Shown here: in pieces, positions 45,944 through 55,158 of the stretch
Numbering within the stretch: the stretch's first letter is position 1
Layout: each line of letters opens with the position of its first letter
NCBI GenBank assembly: GCA_004213885.1
Contig: SGYL01000003.1
Coordinates: 1 to 64,000 of the forward strand
Origin: Alphaproteobacteria bacterium
GTDB lineage: Bacteria > Pseudomonadota > Alphaproteobacteria > Puniceispirillales > Marisalimonadaceae
DNA length: 64,000 nt
Direction of reading: 5' to 3'
Position numbers and translations under genes: made by a program
Notes under the pieces: model-generated
What the model saw: only the letters and a program-made list of their open reading frames with translations
Told to the model about the DNA's origin: nothing
The model's database searches: none

Positions 45944-48439
45944 TTAATTAACTTTTTTTGAGTATATTTTTTTAAAAGCATCTTCAAGATGTTTACAATA
46001 TAGTTTGGTGTTAAACAAAACTGAATTTTGTGAATTTTTCTCAAGTTTCTTTTTTAAAAAACTTAATAATTTTGGATCTTTAGCAATTTCTATAGCTATC
46101 TTTACATATTCTTTATGTGATTTTGCAATTAATTCATTTAGATCTAAAGCATTTAGAACACTTGCTGCAACTCTGCTTACAAAAGAATTTCCAATATATG
46201 TTAATACAGGTACACCCATTCTTACTGAATCACTAGACGTAACTCCTCCATTACAAGGAAAAGTATCTAACGAAAGATCCATTAATTTTAATCTAGCTAA
46301 ATGTCTTGAAGATTCCATGTTTTCTACAAAAATCAATCTATTTGGATCAATTCCTCTTAATTTTATTTCATTCTTCAAATTTTGAATTGTTGTCTGATTT
46401 TTCGAGATTAACACTAAAACACTTTTCTTGACTTGATTTAATATTTTGGCCCATAGGTCAAAAGCTTCAGGCGAAATTTTGAATGAATTGTTAAATGAGC
46501 AAAAAACAAAGGCCTCATCAGGTATACCAAAATCTTTTTTGGTCATTATTTCTGTTGAAACTGGTTTCTTTGTCTCATTGGCTTGCCAACTAGGTAAATA
46601 TAAAATATCTTCACGATAATATTTTTTATGTGTTTCTGGTATTATAGTTTTGTCTGCAATTATGTAATCATAATAATTAGTCCCCATTGTTCCTGCATAA
46701 AGAAAGGTTGCCTGAATGGGGGCGGCAGACATTGCAAAAATATTTGTTCTATGTCTTGCTGTATAACAACATAAATCAACAGCTATATCAATTTTTTCGT
46801 TATTAGATAATGCTACTGCTGATTTATCAGTATAATTTGCAATATTATGAAATTTATCAACTCCTTTTTTTATTCTAAAATATTCCTTATCTTGTGTGTC
46901 TCTTCCAAAGTAAAATGCATGTACTTCAAATTCTTCTCTATTATGAGTTTCAAATAATTCGGAAACAGAATATGCAATAGGATGTTGACGAAAATCAGGA
47001 GAAAAATATCCTATTTTAATTTTATTACTCTTATTGATAATTCTATGTTTATTGACAATAAAATTTTTAGGAAATTTTTTTGAGTAGATTTCAGCATTTT
47101 CTTTTTGTATTTTAGGATTGTCAATTAATGAAATTAAAGGAAATGGAGTGATCACTTTTTCTTTATTATTAATTTTTTTTATGATTTTATCAATTTTTTC
47201 TTTGCGATCTGTCCAGTCACAAATTCTTGCTTTTGAGAACAACGATATGCCCATTAAATCGTCAATTGTATCATCAAGTCTTAGAGCATTATCATAATTA
47301 TAAACTGCTTTTTCGTTATGCTGATGATCATAATATAGGTTGCCTAGATTGAAATAAGCTTGAGCGCACTTTGGATCAATATTTAGAGCTTTTTCAAAAG
47401 ATGCTTCAGCATGAGCTTCTAATTCGAATTTTCTATAAACATGTCCTAGATTGTTATAAGCTTCAACTTGCTTAGGATTTAACTCAATAGATTTATTATA
47501 ACTTCTTATAGCAAGTGCGTCTTTGTCTAATTTCTCAAGTATATTTCCGTAATTTAAATGTATTTTTGCTGATAATGGATTAATTTCTATGGCCTTTAAA
47601 AATGCGGTTTCAGCATCTTCAAATTTTGATTGTTTTTGATATGCATCTCCAAGATAACATAAAAGCTGTGCATCATTAGGGTTTAATTGAATTAATTTGT
47701 GACATTCAACTAATATTTCTTCTGTTTTATTTAACTTTTGGAGTATTGATAAGAAATTTAAATATGAGGAAGAATTTTGAGGATTGATTTCATATGCATT
47801 TCTATAAACTTTCTCTGCTTTTATGAAATCTTTTTTTGCAGTTAAAATGAATCCTATATTATCAAGAACTTTAACATTATTGGGATCTAAATTGATTAAT
47901 TTATTATATATAGAAAGTGCAGCGTTTAGGTTATTTGATTTGTGATAGGATGACCCTAGTACTTTTAGACAATTGATATCATTCGGATTATCATTTAAAA
48001 TTGAAGTTGCTAACTTTTCAACTTCTTCATATTGATTATTTTTATAAAGATTGATTAACTCGTTTATTTTATTTTCTTCACCTAAATTTTGGATTTTTTG
48101 GTAAAAAGAATTAATCTCATTTTGAGATAATCCAAATGATTTACTTTTCTCTATTATAAGTTTTGCATTTTCTACATCTTTTAAATTAATAAGATTAGAA
48201 ATATAGCTAATCCAAAATTGTTTTATTTTTGGATTACTTTTTAAAGCACTCTCAAAAAATTTCTTTGCTTCAAAATGGTTATTTAATGATGTTTCTAAGA
48301 CACCAAGGTTATGATTGGCATCTGATTGATTAGGAAGAGTTTTTAAAATTAGTTTATAAAAATGTTTTGCTTTTTTTAAATTTCCTTTTTTAAAAGCTAA
48401 ATTTCCTTTATTTAGAATTTGAGATGATGAAAGTGGCAT
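45944..48439 (-). CDS. TPR protein with C-terminal O-GlcNAc transferase (GT41)-like domain
   Basis: 831 aa. Residues 1-420 are tetratricopeptide repeats at 34-residue spacing (such as AKIHLNYGNILEKLDKDALA and AEAYNNLG-type units). Residues about 455-831 form a SPINDLY/OGT-like GT41 catalytic domain: KIKIGYFSPDFRQHPIAYSV, EKIDIAVDLCCYTARHRTNI, FCSFNNSFKISPEAFDLWAK, and DLSLDTFPCNGGVTSSDSVR. In alphaproteobacteria such proteins (compare FlmG) glycosylate flagellin. It has its own sigma-54 promoter. Confidence 0.9.
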   Translation of the reverse strand: MPLSSSQILNKGNLAFKKGNLKKAKHFYKLILKTLPNQSDANHNLGVLETSLNNHFEAKKFFESALKSNPKIKQFWISYISNLINLKDVENAKLIIEKSKSFGLSQNEINSFYQKIQNLGEENKINELINLYKNNQYEEVEKLATSILNDNPNDINCLKVLGSSYHKSNNLNAALSIYNKLINLDPNNVKVLDNIGFILTAKKDFIKAEKVYRNAYEINPQNSSSYLNFLSILQKLNKTEEILVECHKLIQLNPNDAQLLCYLGDAYQKQSKFEDAETAFLKAIEINPLSAKIHLNYGNILEKLDKDALAIRSYNKSIELNPKQVEAYNNLGHVYRKFELEAHAEASFEKALNIDPKCAQAYFNLGNLYYDHQHNEKAVYNYDNALRLDDTIDDLMGISLFSKARICDWTDRKEKIDKIIKKINNKEKVITPFPLISLIDNPKIQKENAEIYSKKFPKNFIVNKHRIINKSNKIKIGYFSPDFRQHPIAYSVSELFETHNREEFEVHAFYFGRDTQDKEYFRIKKGVDKFHNIANYTDKSAVALSNNEKIDIAVDLCCYTARHRTNIFAMSAAPIQATFLYAGTMGTNYYDYIIADKTIIPETHKKYYREDILYLPSWQANETKKPVSTEIMTKKDFGIPDEAFVFCSFNNSFKISPEAFDLWAKILNQVKKSVLVLISKNQTTIQNLKNEIKLRGIDPNRLIFVENMESSRHLARLKLMDLSLDTFPCNGGVTSSDSVRMGVPVLTYIGNSFVSRVAASVLNALDLNELIAKSHKEYVKIAIEIAKDPKLLSFLKKKLEKNSQNSVLFNTKLYCKHLEDAFKKIYSKKVN

Positions 48440-48471
48440 TATAAAAATTATTTTTAAATTGTTAAAAATCT

Positions 48472-48488
48472 AGCAATATTGATACCAA
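48472..48488 (-). promoter_or_regulatory. sigma-54 promoter of the TPR-glycosyltransferase
   Basis: The minus strand reads TTGGTATCAATATTGCTA, with GG at 48486-48485 and GC at 48474-48473. Predicted start near 48461. Confidence 0.72.
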
Positions 48489-48498
48489 TAATAGCCTA

Positions 48499-49095
48499 TT
48501 ACCCAAATTGCACCCAACCTGTTGCGATATACTTGCATCCTTGTTTTACTATGCTTCCGGAATGGGCATGTGTCCATTCGGCAGGCCAAATTATTGTTTT
48601 TCCTTTTTGGGGTTTTATATTTATATCATAATAATGGAATGCTGTTTCTCCACCTTCTTTAACATCGTTTAAATAGGTCATAAAGGCTAAAACTCTGTGC
48701 ATTGTAGCATAACTACCTCTTTCAGTATGAACAGCGCTGAAGTGCCCCCCAGGAGCATATTTTTGTAAATTGAAAGTACCTATTTCCATGCCTTTAATTG
48801 TATTTAAGAAAGGCCATTGATCTTTATAATCATTAAAACAATTTATAACATTATTTATGTAAATTTTAAAAATTTTATATTTTTCTTCTTCAAGTTGTTT
48901 TGGTTTAATTGGAATATCTGTTGTTTTTTTTTGACTTTCATCTACTCCTCCACCAATAGTTCCAGCACCTTGTTCAATTGGATTTTCTTCAAAAAAATTT
49001 ACAATTTCATCACACATATCTGTATTTTCAAGCAACCAAGAGCCAATAAAATTTGGTGTATTTGAGTTATTTGAAATTTCAATTCTTTGCATCAT
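48499..49095 (-). CDS. 2-oxoglutarate/Fe(II) oxygenase (prolyl-4-hydroxylase-like)
   Basis: A 198-aa oxygenase with the double-stranded beta-helix core. Candidate iron ligands are the histidine and glutamate of HFSAVHTERGSYATMHRV and the distal histidine in TIIWPAEWTHAHSG. The sequence YLNDVKEGGETAFHYYDINI is the family's conserved loop, and a lysine after the last His (KQGCKYIATGW) would bind 2-oxoglutarate. The iron motif is H-x-E in place of the more common H-x-D. It lies 28 bases downstream of the TPR protein gene and before the TPR-glycosyltransferase, so it may hydroxylate a flagellar protein or a sugar. Confidence 0.85.
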   Translation of the reverse strand: MMQRIEISNNSNTPNFIGSWLLENTDMCDEIVNFFEENPIEQGAGTIGGGVDESQKKTTDIPIKPKQLEEEKYKIFKIYINNVINCFNDYKDQWPFLNTIKGMEIGTFNLQKYAPGGHFSAVHTERGSYATMHRVLAFMTYLNDVKEGGETAFHYYDINIKPQKGKTIIWPAEWTHAHSGSIVKQGCKYIATGWVQFG

Positions 49096-49123
49096 TTGTT
49101 TTCTCCGTTGAAATAAACATTAT

Positions 49124-50533
49124 TTATAAACTGATACTTCCATCAGTTTTTTGTATTAAAGATCGACCTTCTTCAAATTTACCAATTTTCAACAAACATG
49201 TGCCCATATTAGAATTTGCTTTTGAAAAGTCTGGATTTATCTTTAGAGCTTTATTAAAAGCTTCAAGGGCTTCTTCGGGTTTGCCTAGTCCATTAAGAAC
49301 AGTGCCAATGTTATTATAAGCCTCAGCATCATCAGAATTGATAACTAGAGCTTGTTTGTAAGATACTAGAGCTTCTTTTAGTTTTCCTTGACTTTGAAGA
49401 ACAACTCCCATGTTGTTATATGCTTTGCCAAAGTCAGGTTTTAATTTTATTGCTTTTACATAGCTTTGTTCAGCTTCCTCAAACCTTCCCAATTTATGGA
49501 GTGTTAAACCAAAGTTATTGTAAGCTGTAGCAAAGTCTGGCTTCAAGATTATTGCCTTTATAAAGCATTTTTCAGCTTCTTTGAGCCTTTCAAGTTCTTG
49601 AAGTGTAACACCCAAGTTGTAATGTGCTTCAGCAAAATTTGGTTTAAATGCTATAGCTTTTGCATAACTCAATTCAGCTTCTTTCAGTTTTCTTAGTTCT
49701 GTAAAAATATCACCTAAATTATTATGTGCTTCAGCAAAATCTGGTTTTATAGCTATTGTTTCGATGTAACTTGCTTTAGCTTCTTCCAAATTTCCAATTT
49801 CTGAGAGAAGTACACCTAAGTTGTAATGAGCTTCGGCAAAGTCTGGTTTCAATGCTATCGCTTCTAAATAACTAGCTTTAGCTTCTTCTAATCTTTTAAG
49901 TTCATTAAAAGTAACTCCCAAGTTGTAGTGGGCAGAAGCATCTTTTGGTGATAATGAAATTACAGTCTTGTTAGCAACTAAAGCTTCAGACATTTTTTTA
50001 GTCTGTCTTGAAACTGCCCCAAGTATTTTCCAAGATAAGATATCCGAAGGAAATTTCTTTGTAATAGATGTAGCAAGTTTTTTAGTTTTTTCCAAATATC
50101 CAGCTCTATAATATTCCAATAGTCTATTTATTTGTTGTTGAGGAGCTTTTGGATAATTAATTATTTTTCCGTCTTGAATAGAAATTATTTTTGTATTAAG
50201 ATCATTTAATTTTTCTTCATTTATATTATGATTTTTAGCCTGATTTATAACTTCTTTGGCGTTTTCATACTTTTTTTCTCTAATTAAAACATCGATATAA
50301 CTGATCCAAAATTGTTCTATGTCAGGGGATGCATCTAGAGCTCTTTTAAATGAAGATATTGCTTCATCACCATTATTCACGGATAACGCAATTAAACCAA
50401 GGTTATGATTTGCATCTGAATGATAAGGATTTTTTTTTAAAATAATATTATAAAATTGTTTAGCTTTTTTAAAATTTCCTTTTTCAAAGGCTAAATTTCC
50501 TTTATTTAAAATTTGTTGTGAAGATAGTACCAT
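49124..50533 (-). CDS. TPR repeat protein
   Basis: A 469-aa protein made almost wholly of TPR units (about nine consecutive copies at 34 residues from residue ~160, such as AEAHYNLGVLLSEIGNLEEA). There is no glycosyltransferase domain. The first 100 residues closely match the start of the 831-aa TPR-glycosyltransferase (SSQQILNKGNLAFEKGNFKK against SSSQILNKGNLAFKKGNLKK), so the two are duplicates, one without the catalytic half. It could bind flagellin or hold the oxygenase. A sigma-54 promoter precedes it. Confidence 0.88.
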   Translation of the reverse strand: MVLSSQQILNKGNLAFEKGNFKKAKQFYNIILKKNPYHSDANHNLGLIALSVNNGDEAISSFKRALDASPDIEQFWISYIDVLIREKKYENAKEVINQAKNHNINEEKLNDLNTKIISIQDGKIINYPKAPQQQINRLLEYYRAGYLEKTKKLATSITKKFPSDILSWKILGAVSRQTKKMSEALVANKTVISLSPKDASAHYNLGVTFNELKRLEEAKASYLEAIALKPDFAEAHYNLGVLLSEIGNLEEAKASYIETIAIKPDFAEAHNNLGDIFTELRKLKEAELSYAKAIAFKPNFAEAHYNLGVTLQELERLKEAEKCFIKAIILKPDFATAYNNFGLTLHKLGRFEEAEQSYVKAIKLKPDFGKAYNNMGVVLQSQGKLKEALVSYKQALVINSDDAEAYNNIGTVLNGLGKPEEALEAFNKALKINPDFSKANSNMGTCLLKIGKFEEGRSLIQKTDGSISL

Positions 50534-50560
50534 GTTAAAATTTATTTAATATGGTCTTTT

Positions 50561-50577
50561 AGCAATATTTATGCCAA
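50561..50577 (-). promoter_or_regulatory. sigma-54 promoter of TPR protein and oxygenase
   Basis: The minus strand reads TTGGCATAAATATTGCTA, with GG at 50575-50574 and GC at 50563-50562, 10 bases apart. Predicted start near 50550. Confidence 0.75.
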
Positions 50578-50628
50578 CAACTGAGAGAGAATTATACTAA
50601 AGAAGTGATATTCACCGTAAATTTATAT

Positions 50629-52341
50629 TTAATTTTTTTCTATGTGATTGATATCATCTGAAATTTCTAAATAAGCAGCTAAGACATCATTTTCAGAAAT
50701 TATACCAATTAATTTTTTACTTTGTTTATCAATTATAGGTATGCTTTCTCCAACAAAACTAGATAGCTTCTTTATAGTATCTAATAAGCTTATGTTTGAA
50801 TTTAAAATGATAGGTTTTTGTTGTAAAAAATTAGTTATTAGTTGATTTTTTTTATCTATTATATCTATTAACCTTATTTTTCCAATTAATATATCATCTT
50901 TTGACAACACGTAACCTTCTGTTTCTTTATTTTTTAAAAGAAGTTTTGCTGCATCTTTTGTTAACATTGTTTCAGAAATTTTTGTAAATTTTGTACTTGC
51001 ATAATGACGAATTTCTATCTCATTTAAAAGGATTTGTTCCCTTCCTTTTGAAATGTCAATTCCTCTTGAAAGAAGTTGTTTATCAAAAAAACTATTGCCG
51101 AATACTCTACTTGTTAAAAATGTACAAATGGAAATAGGTACTATAGATGCGATTGCATATTCATATGATCCTGTTAGCTCTAATACTAAGATTATTGCTG
51201 TAATTGGAGCTCCAATGACCGAGCTAGCAACAGATGCCATTCCTGCTACAGCAAGAACACTTAAATGATTCAATTCAAAATCAAAAAAATTAAAATTGTA
51301 AACTAATGCGCCAACTATTGCGCCAAGAAAAAGTGCAGGAGAGAATGTTCCGCCAAAAAAACCAAGTCCAATACAGCAGCTAGTTAAAAACAATTTTCCA
51401 ATAAGAAGAATTAGTAAAAATGATAAATCTAAATTTTTTGTTATGATAGATAAAACCGTTTGTGTTCCTAAGCCGAGCACTTCATCTAAAAATAATCCAG
51501 TAATTCCACACATTAATCCAGCAATAATAGGAGCAGTCCAAAGTGAAATACTTAATTTTTTTGGTATTGAACCCATGAAAATCATTGATTTCATGAAGCT
51601 AATAGCAACTAATGCAGCAAGGGGTCCAATAATAAACAAAGCTATAATAGTATCTGACAATTCAAATTCTAAATTATTTAGCAAAAGAGGAGGGGAAACG
51701 ATACCAATTTTATATGCTGTAAAATTAGCTGTTATTGAAGATAATGCTATAGATGTAATTGCTTTTAAAGAAAAATGTCTTAACACGGTCTCGTGTGCAA
51801 ATATTATTCCAGCTATTGGTGCTCCAAATCCAGCAGAAATAGCAGCTGCAACTCCACTACCTATTATTATGTCATGCTGAATTTTAGGCATAAATTTTAA
51901 TCTCCTCAAAAATGATGAGATAGTTGCCCCAAAATGAACTAAAGGACCATAAATTCCAACAGAGGCTCCACCACTTATTGATATTAAAGATGCTAAAGTC
52001 GAGGTAAATCCACCTTTAAGATTTAAAGTGCCAGCTTTATTATGCGCTGCATAAATAGTATCAGCCGGACCAAACCATCTTGGAAGTTTAGAAATATATA
52101 ATAAAAAACCAACAAGTATTGATGCTGGAACACAAATAATCAATGGAATGAGATTTAATTTTAATCCAAATAGATATATTTTAAGAGAAAAGCTTGGATT
52201 TAAAAAAAGTAATTGAAAAAAATTTTGGGCAGCAATAATTAATACTTGAGCAACACCAGAGACAATTATACCTACGATAATTGATACAAATAAAAGTGCA
52301 AAATTTTCAATTATTATGTTTTTTTTAAAAAAATTTTTCAT
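50629..52341 (-). CDS. CLC-type chloride channel/transporter with two CBS domains
   Basis: A 570-aa membrane protein. The CLC core (about residues 1-425) shows GGASVGIYGPLVHFGA and LGFFGGTFSPALFLGAIVGA; the C terminus has two CBS domains (TMLTKDAAKLLLKNKETEGY and SIPIIDKQSKKLIGIISEND). In the motif normally GREGP the glutamate that gates proton-coupled exchange is tyrosine (GIYGP), so it is probably a passive channel or gated otherwise. No motility link is evident; it lies between the TPR operon and fliD. Confidence 0.92.
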   Translation of the reverse strand: MKNFFKKNIIIENFALLFVSIIVGIIVSGVAQVLIIAAQNFFQLLFLNPSFSLKIYLFGLKLNLIPLIICVPASILVGFLLYISKLPRWFGPADTIYAAHNKAGTLNLKGGFTSTLASLISISGGASVGIYGPLVHFGATISSFLRRLKFMPKIQHDIIIGSGVAAAISAGFGAPIAGIIFAHETVLRHFSLKAITSIALSSITANFTAYKIGIVSPPLLLNNLEFELSDTIIALFIIGPLAALVAISFMKSMIFMGSIPKKLSISLWTAPIIAGLMCGITGLFLDEVLGLGTQTVLSIITKNLDLSFLLILLIGKLFLTSCCIGLGFFGGTFSPALFLGAIVGALVYNFNFFDFELNHLSVLAVAGMASVASSVIGAPITAIILVLELTGSYEYAIASIVPISICTFLTSRVFGNSFFDKQLLSRGIDISKGREQILLNEIEIRHYASTKFTKISETMLTKDAAKLLLKNKETEGYVLSKDDILIGKIRLIDIIDKKNQLITNFLQQKPIILNSNISLLDTIKKLSSFVGESIPIIDKQSKKLIGIISENDVLAAYLEISDDINHIEKN

Positions 52342-52412
52342 AACTTTATGTTATTTTAATCATTTCATCCATTCTATTACAGAATTAAATTCAAAGCTAA
52401 TATTGAGTATCT

Positions 52413-52430
52413 ATGGCACTAAAATTGCAA
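52413..52430 (+). promoter_or_regulatory. sigma-54 promoter of fliD
   Basis: TATGGCACTAAAATTGCAAG has GG at 52415-52416 and GC at 52427-52428, 10 bases apart. Predicted start near 52440. It overlaps a FliA-type promoter. Confidence 0.75.
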
Positions 52431-52446
52431 GAAAATCGTCGTATTA
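52419..52446 (+). promoter_or_regulatory. FliA-type promoter of fliD, overlapping the sigma-54 promoter
   Basis: CTAAAA, 13 bases, GTCGTATTA. The -35 box lies inside the sigma-54 core, so the two polymerase forms exclude each other. Confidence 0.6.
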
Positions 52447-52469
52447 TTAAGTATAGATGTGAGAAATAA

Positions 52470-55076
52470 ATGGCAGTAGATTATTTAAGTGCTCTAAATA
52501 CTAAAGGAAGTGGTTTAAATATTACTCAAATTGTAGATAGTTTGGTTAATGCTGAAAAAATTCCACAAAGCGAGCTTATAAATAAAAAAATTAATGAAAA
52601 AAATACTTCAATATCAGCTATTGGAGAAATAAAAAGTGCAATGTCAAACTTTTCTTCAACTGTAAAAGCTTTGAAAGGTGCAACAGCATATAACCCTTCA
52701 TCTAATAGTTCATCATTATCTATAAGCATAACAGACTCAGCCAAAGCAAGATCTCTTAATTCAAGCGTAAATGTGACTTCGTTGGCTGCAGGGCAAACTT
52801 TAGCTTTTACAGGGTTTTCTTCAACAACTTCTGCCGTAGGGGCCGGTTCATTAACTCTACAAAGAGGTGATTGGTCGTCAGGAAGTTTTGTATCAAGGTC
52901 GACCGTCTCATCTCAAGTACTGAATGTATCTGCAACTGATACATTGGCATCATTGCGTGATAATATAAATGCAATGAATTATGGTGTTACAGCAAGTATT
53001 TTAGGTTCTGGTGATGGTACATATAATTTAGTTTTAAAGTCTGAAACTGGTTCTGAGAACGCTCTTAGAATAACAGCGACTGAAACTCCATCAGGCTCTG
53101 GTCTTGCTGCTATAGATAACACAACCACAAATGGTTCAAAACAAACTATTGCGGGAAGTAACGCTACAATAGTTGTTGATGGCATGACATTAACAAGAAC
53201 CTCAAATACTATCACAGATTTATTTGATGGATATGAAGTGAATTTAATAAGTACAACTTCATCAGCCGCAAAATTAACATCATCAGTTGATGTTGAAACA
53301 GCAAAAGTTAATATGAATGCTTATATCGATTCAATTAATACTTTGAAAAAAATATTTAATGAAAAAACATTTAGAGGATCTTCAACTCAAGAAGCAGGAG
53401 AGTTGTCTTCCGATAGTGTCATTAACGGAATTAAAAAACAAATTGATCTTTATTTATCAAATGGTTTACCTGGATTTGGTGAGAATAGCCTGTACTTATC
53501 AAATTTAGGAGCACGTACAGAAAAAGATGGTACTTTATCCTTAAGCTCATCTTTATTTGAAAAAGAAATTAAAAATAATCCATCAACGTATGATGCTATT
53601 TTTAATTCAACTTATTCTTCTTCTTCAACTTTACTTTCAGTTTCAGGAGGAACAAACAAACCGCCTAAAGCTGGAAGTTATGCTTTTGAAATGACGGCAT
53701 ATGTCGCAGGAGCTTTGACAGGATTGAATAGCACAGATAGCACTCCAGAGGTAACTAGCTCAAACAATACAATCCAAGTCACAGTTGATGGTGTGTCTAC
53801 AGGAGTATTGACTATACCAGCTTCACATTATTCTTCTCAAGGAGCTCTAGCAACGGCTATTCAAACAGCAATAAATAGCGACTCTAATTTAACATCAGTT
53901 GGAAATTCTGTAATAGTTTCTTATGAAAATGGAAGTTATACAATAAAATCAGCTTCGAAAGGTGCTTCTACTTCTGTAGTTTTAGATGCTATAGGGACAA
54001 ACTTAGATGGTTTTTTGAAAATGAATGGCTCTGCAGACGCAGATGATATTGGTTCTTCTCAAACAGGCACTGCAAGTACAGCTATTACATTTAATGGATC
54101 ATCCTCATTTATTACATCAACAGATGCAGATGGTCTTGTTGACGCAGAGAGTATAGTAGGCGCTGGTGATTTAACTATTGATGGTAGTCAAGACTCTCTT
54201 GCATCAAGCGGATTAAATTCATTCATTACAATTAATAGTACAAATAATCTGTCTGGAGTTCAATTTTCAATTACAGGAACTGATATTGACGGAAACGCAA
54301 TCTCAGAAGTTATTACTGGTCCAACTGCAGGTGCAACTGTGACATCATCAAATATATTTCGTACAATTACCAAAATTGAAACAGATGGATCAGCAAGTTC
54401 AGTAAATGTAGGAACAAAATCTGTTTTTGTAAATTTAGAAGGGAAAAGGGCAAGCATTACAAGTGCGGGAGGAAATGAAAGCTCAGTATCTTTTACAGTT
54501 TTAGGAACTGATATGAATGGAAATGCTCAAACTGAAGTCATCACAGGTCCAGCGGCAAGTGCTACAGTCATAGGATTAAAGACTTTTAAAACAATTTCAT
54601 CGATTACACCAGATACAAATACGTCAGGTTCAATTACATTAGGTTATAGTGGAGTAGGGATTACAACTGATGGTGTTACAGGATCAGCTACTCTTAATAC
54701 TGTAGCTATGGTTGCTGATGTTACAAATAATATTTTTTCAATGTCAACAGGTGATGCTGCAGGTTTAAAAGTCCAATATTCTGGACTTGGGGCAAATGCA
54801 TCAGTTTACTATGGTGAAAGTTCAGTCGACATATTGACGTTTTATATTGATGACATTTTATCTTCTTCAAATAGTTTAATATCGGATAGATTAACAAGAT
54901 TAAATAAAGATTTAGTTTCACAAAATACAATGTTAAGTGATCTTGATAGTCAATATGAATCAATACGAGATAGGTATATGGTTCAATTTACAGCTATGGA
55001 ACAAGCCGTAACAAGTTTAAAGTCAACAGGTGATTACTTAACTAATTTATTCAAAGCAATGAATAAAGATGATTAA
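52470..55076 (+). CDS. fliD: FliD, filament cap protein, enlarged
   Basis: 868 aa, against a usual 450-700. The N-terminal FliD region has GSGLNITQIVDSLVNAEKIP and KISAIGEIKSAMSNF-like helices; the C-terminal region has LTRLNKDLVSQNTMLSDLDS and RDRYMVQFTAMEQAVTSLKS. The insert holds a hook-like piece (VSTGVLTIPASHYSSQGALA) and, at residues about 584-729, two tandem copies of the module also found in FlgK and in one flagellin. GAGAAATAA precedes the ATG. Confidence 0.95.
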   Translation: MAVDYLSALNTKGSGLNITQIVDSLVNAEKIPQSELINKKINEKNTSISAIGEIKSAMSNFSSTVKALKGATAYNPSSNSSSLSISITDSAKARSLNSSVNVTSLAAGQTLAFTGFSSTTSAVGAGSLTLQRGDWSSGSFVSRSTVSSQVLNVSATDTLASLRDNINAMNYGVTASILGSGDGTYNLVLKSETGSENALRITATETPSGSGLAAIDNTTTNGSKQTIAGSNATIVVDGMTLTRTSNTITDLFDGYEVNLISTTSSAAKLTSSVDVETAKVNMNAYIDSINTLKKIFNEKTFRGSSTQEAGELSSDSVINGIKKQIDLYLSNGLPGFGENSLYLSNLGARTEKDGTLSLSSSLFEKEIKNNPSTYDAIFNSTYSSSSTLLSVSGGTNKPPKAGSYAFEMTAYVAGALTGLNSTDSTPEVTSSNNTIQVTVDGVSTGVLTIPASHYSSQGALATAIQTAINSDSNLTSVGNSVIVSYENGSYTIKSASKGASTSVVLDAIGTNLDGFLKMNGSADADDIGSSQTGTASTAITFNGSSSFITSTDADGLVDAESIVGAGDLTIDGSQDSLASSGLNSFITINSTNNLSGVQFSITGTDIDGNAISEVITGPTAGATVTSSNIFRTITKIETDGSASSVNVGTKSVFVNLEGKRASITSAGGNESSVSFTVLGTDMNGNAQTEVITGPAASATVIGLKTFKTISSITPDTNTSGSITLGYSGVGITTDGVTGSATLNTVAMVADVTNNIFSMSTGDAAGLKVQYSGLGANASVYYGESSVDILTFYIDDILSSSNSLISDRLTRLNKDLVSQNTMLSDLDSQYESIRDRYMVQFTAMEQAVTSLKSTGDYLTNLFKAMNKDD
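54220..54655 (+). repeat. two tandem phage-like modules in fliD
   Basis: Copies at about 54220-54423 and 54439-54655: FSITGTDIDGNAISEVITG and FTVLGTDMNGNAQTEVITG, each followed by an FKTISSIT-type strand and a final VGT/LGY. Same family as the repeats in flgK. Confidence 0.85.
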
Positions 55077-55098
55077 ATAAATTTAAATTTCTTATTTT

Positions 55099-55124
55099 CT
55101 AAACAAATTTTAAATGTGTCGTAA
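55099..55124 (+). promoter_or_regulatory. FliA-type promoter of flagellin 1
   Basis: CTAAAC, 13 bases, GTCGTAA. Predicted start near 55131, followed by AGGAG and the ATG at 55159. Confidence 0.7.
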
Positions 55125-55158
55125 TTTTATGTAACAACTAACATAGGAGTTACAAAAA

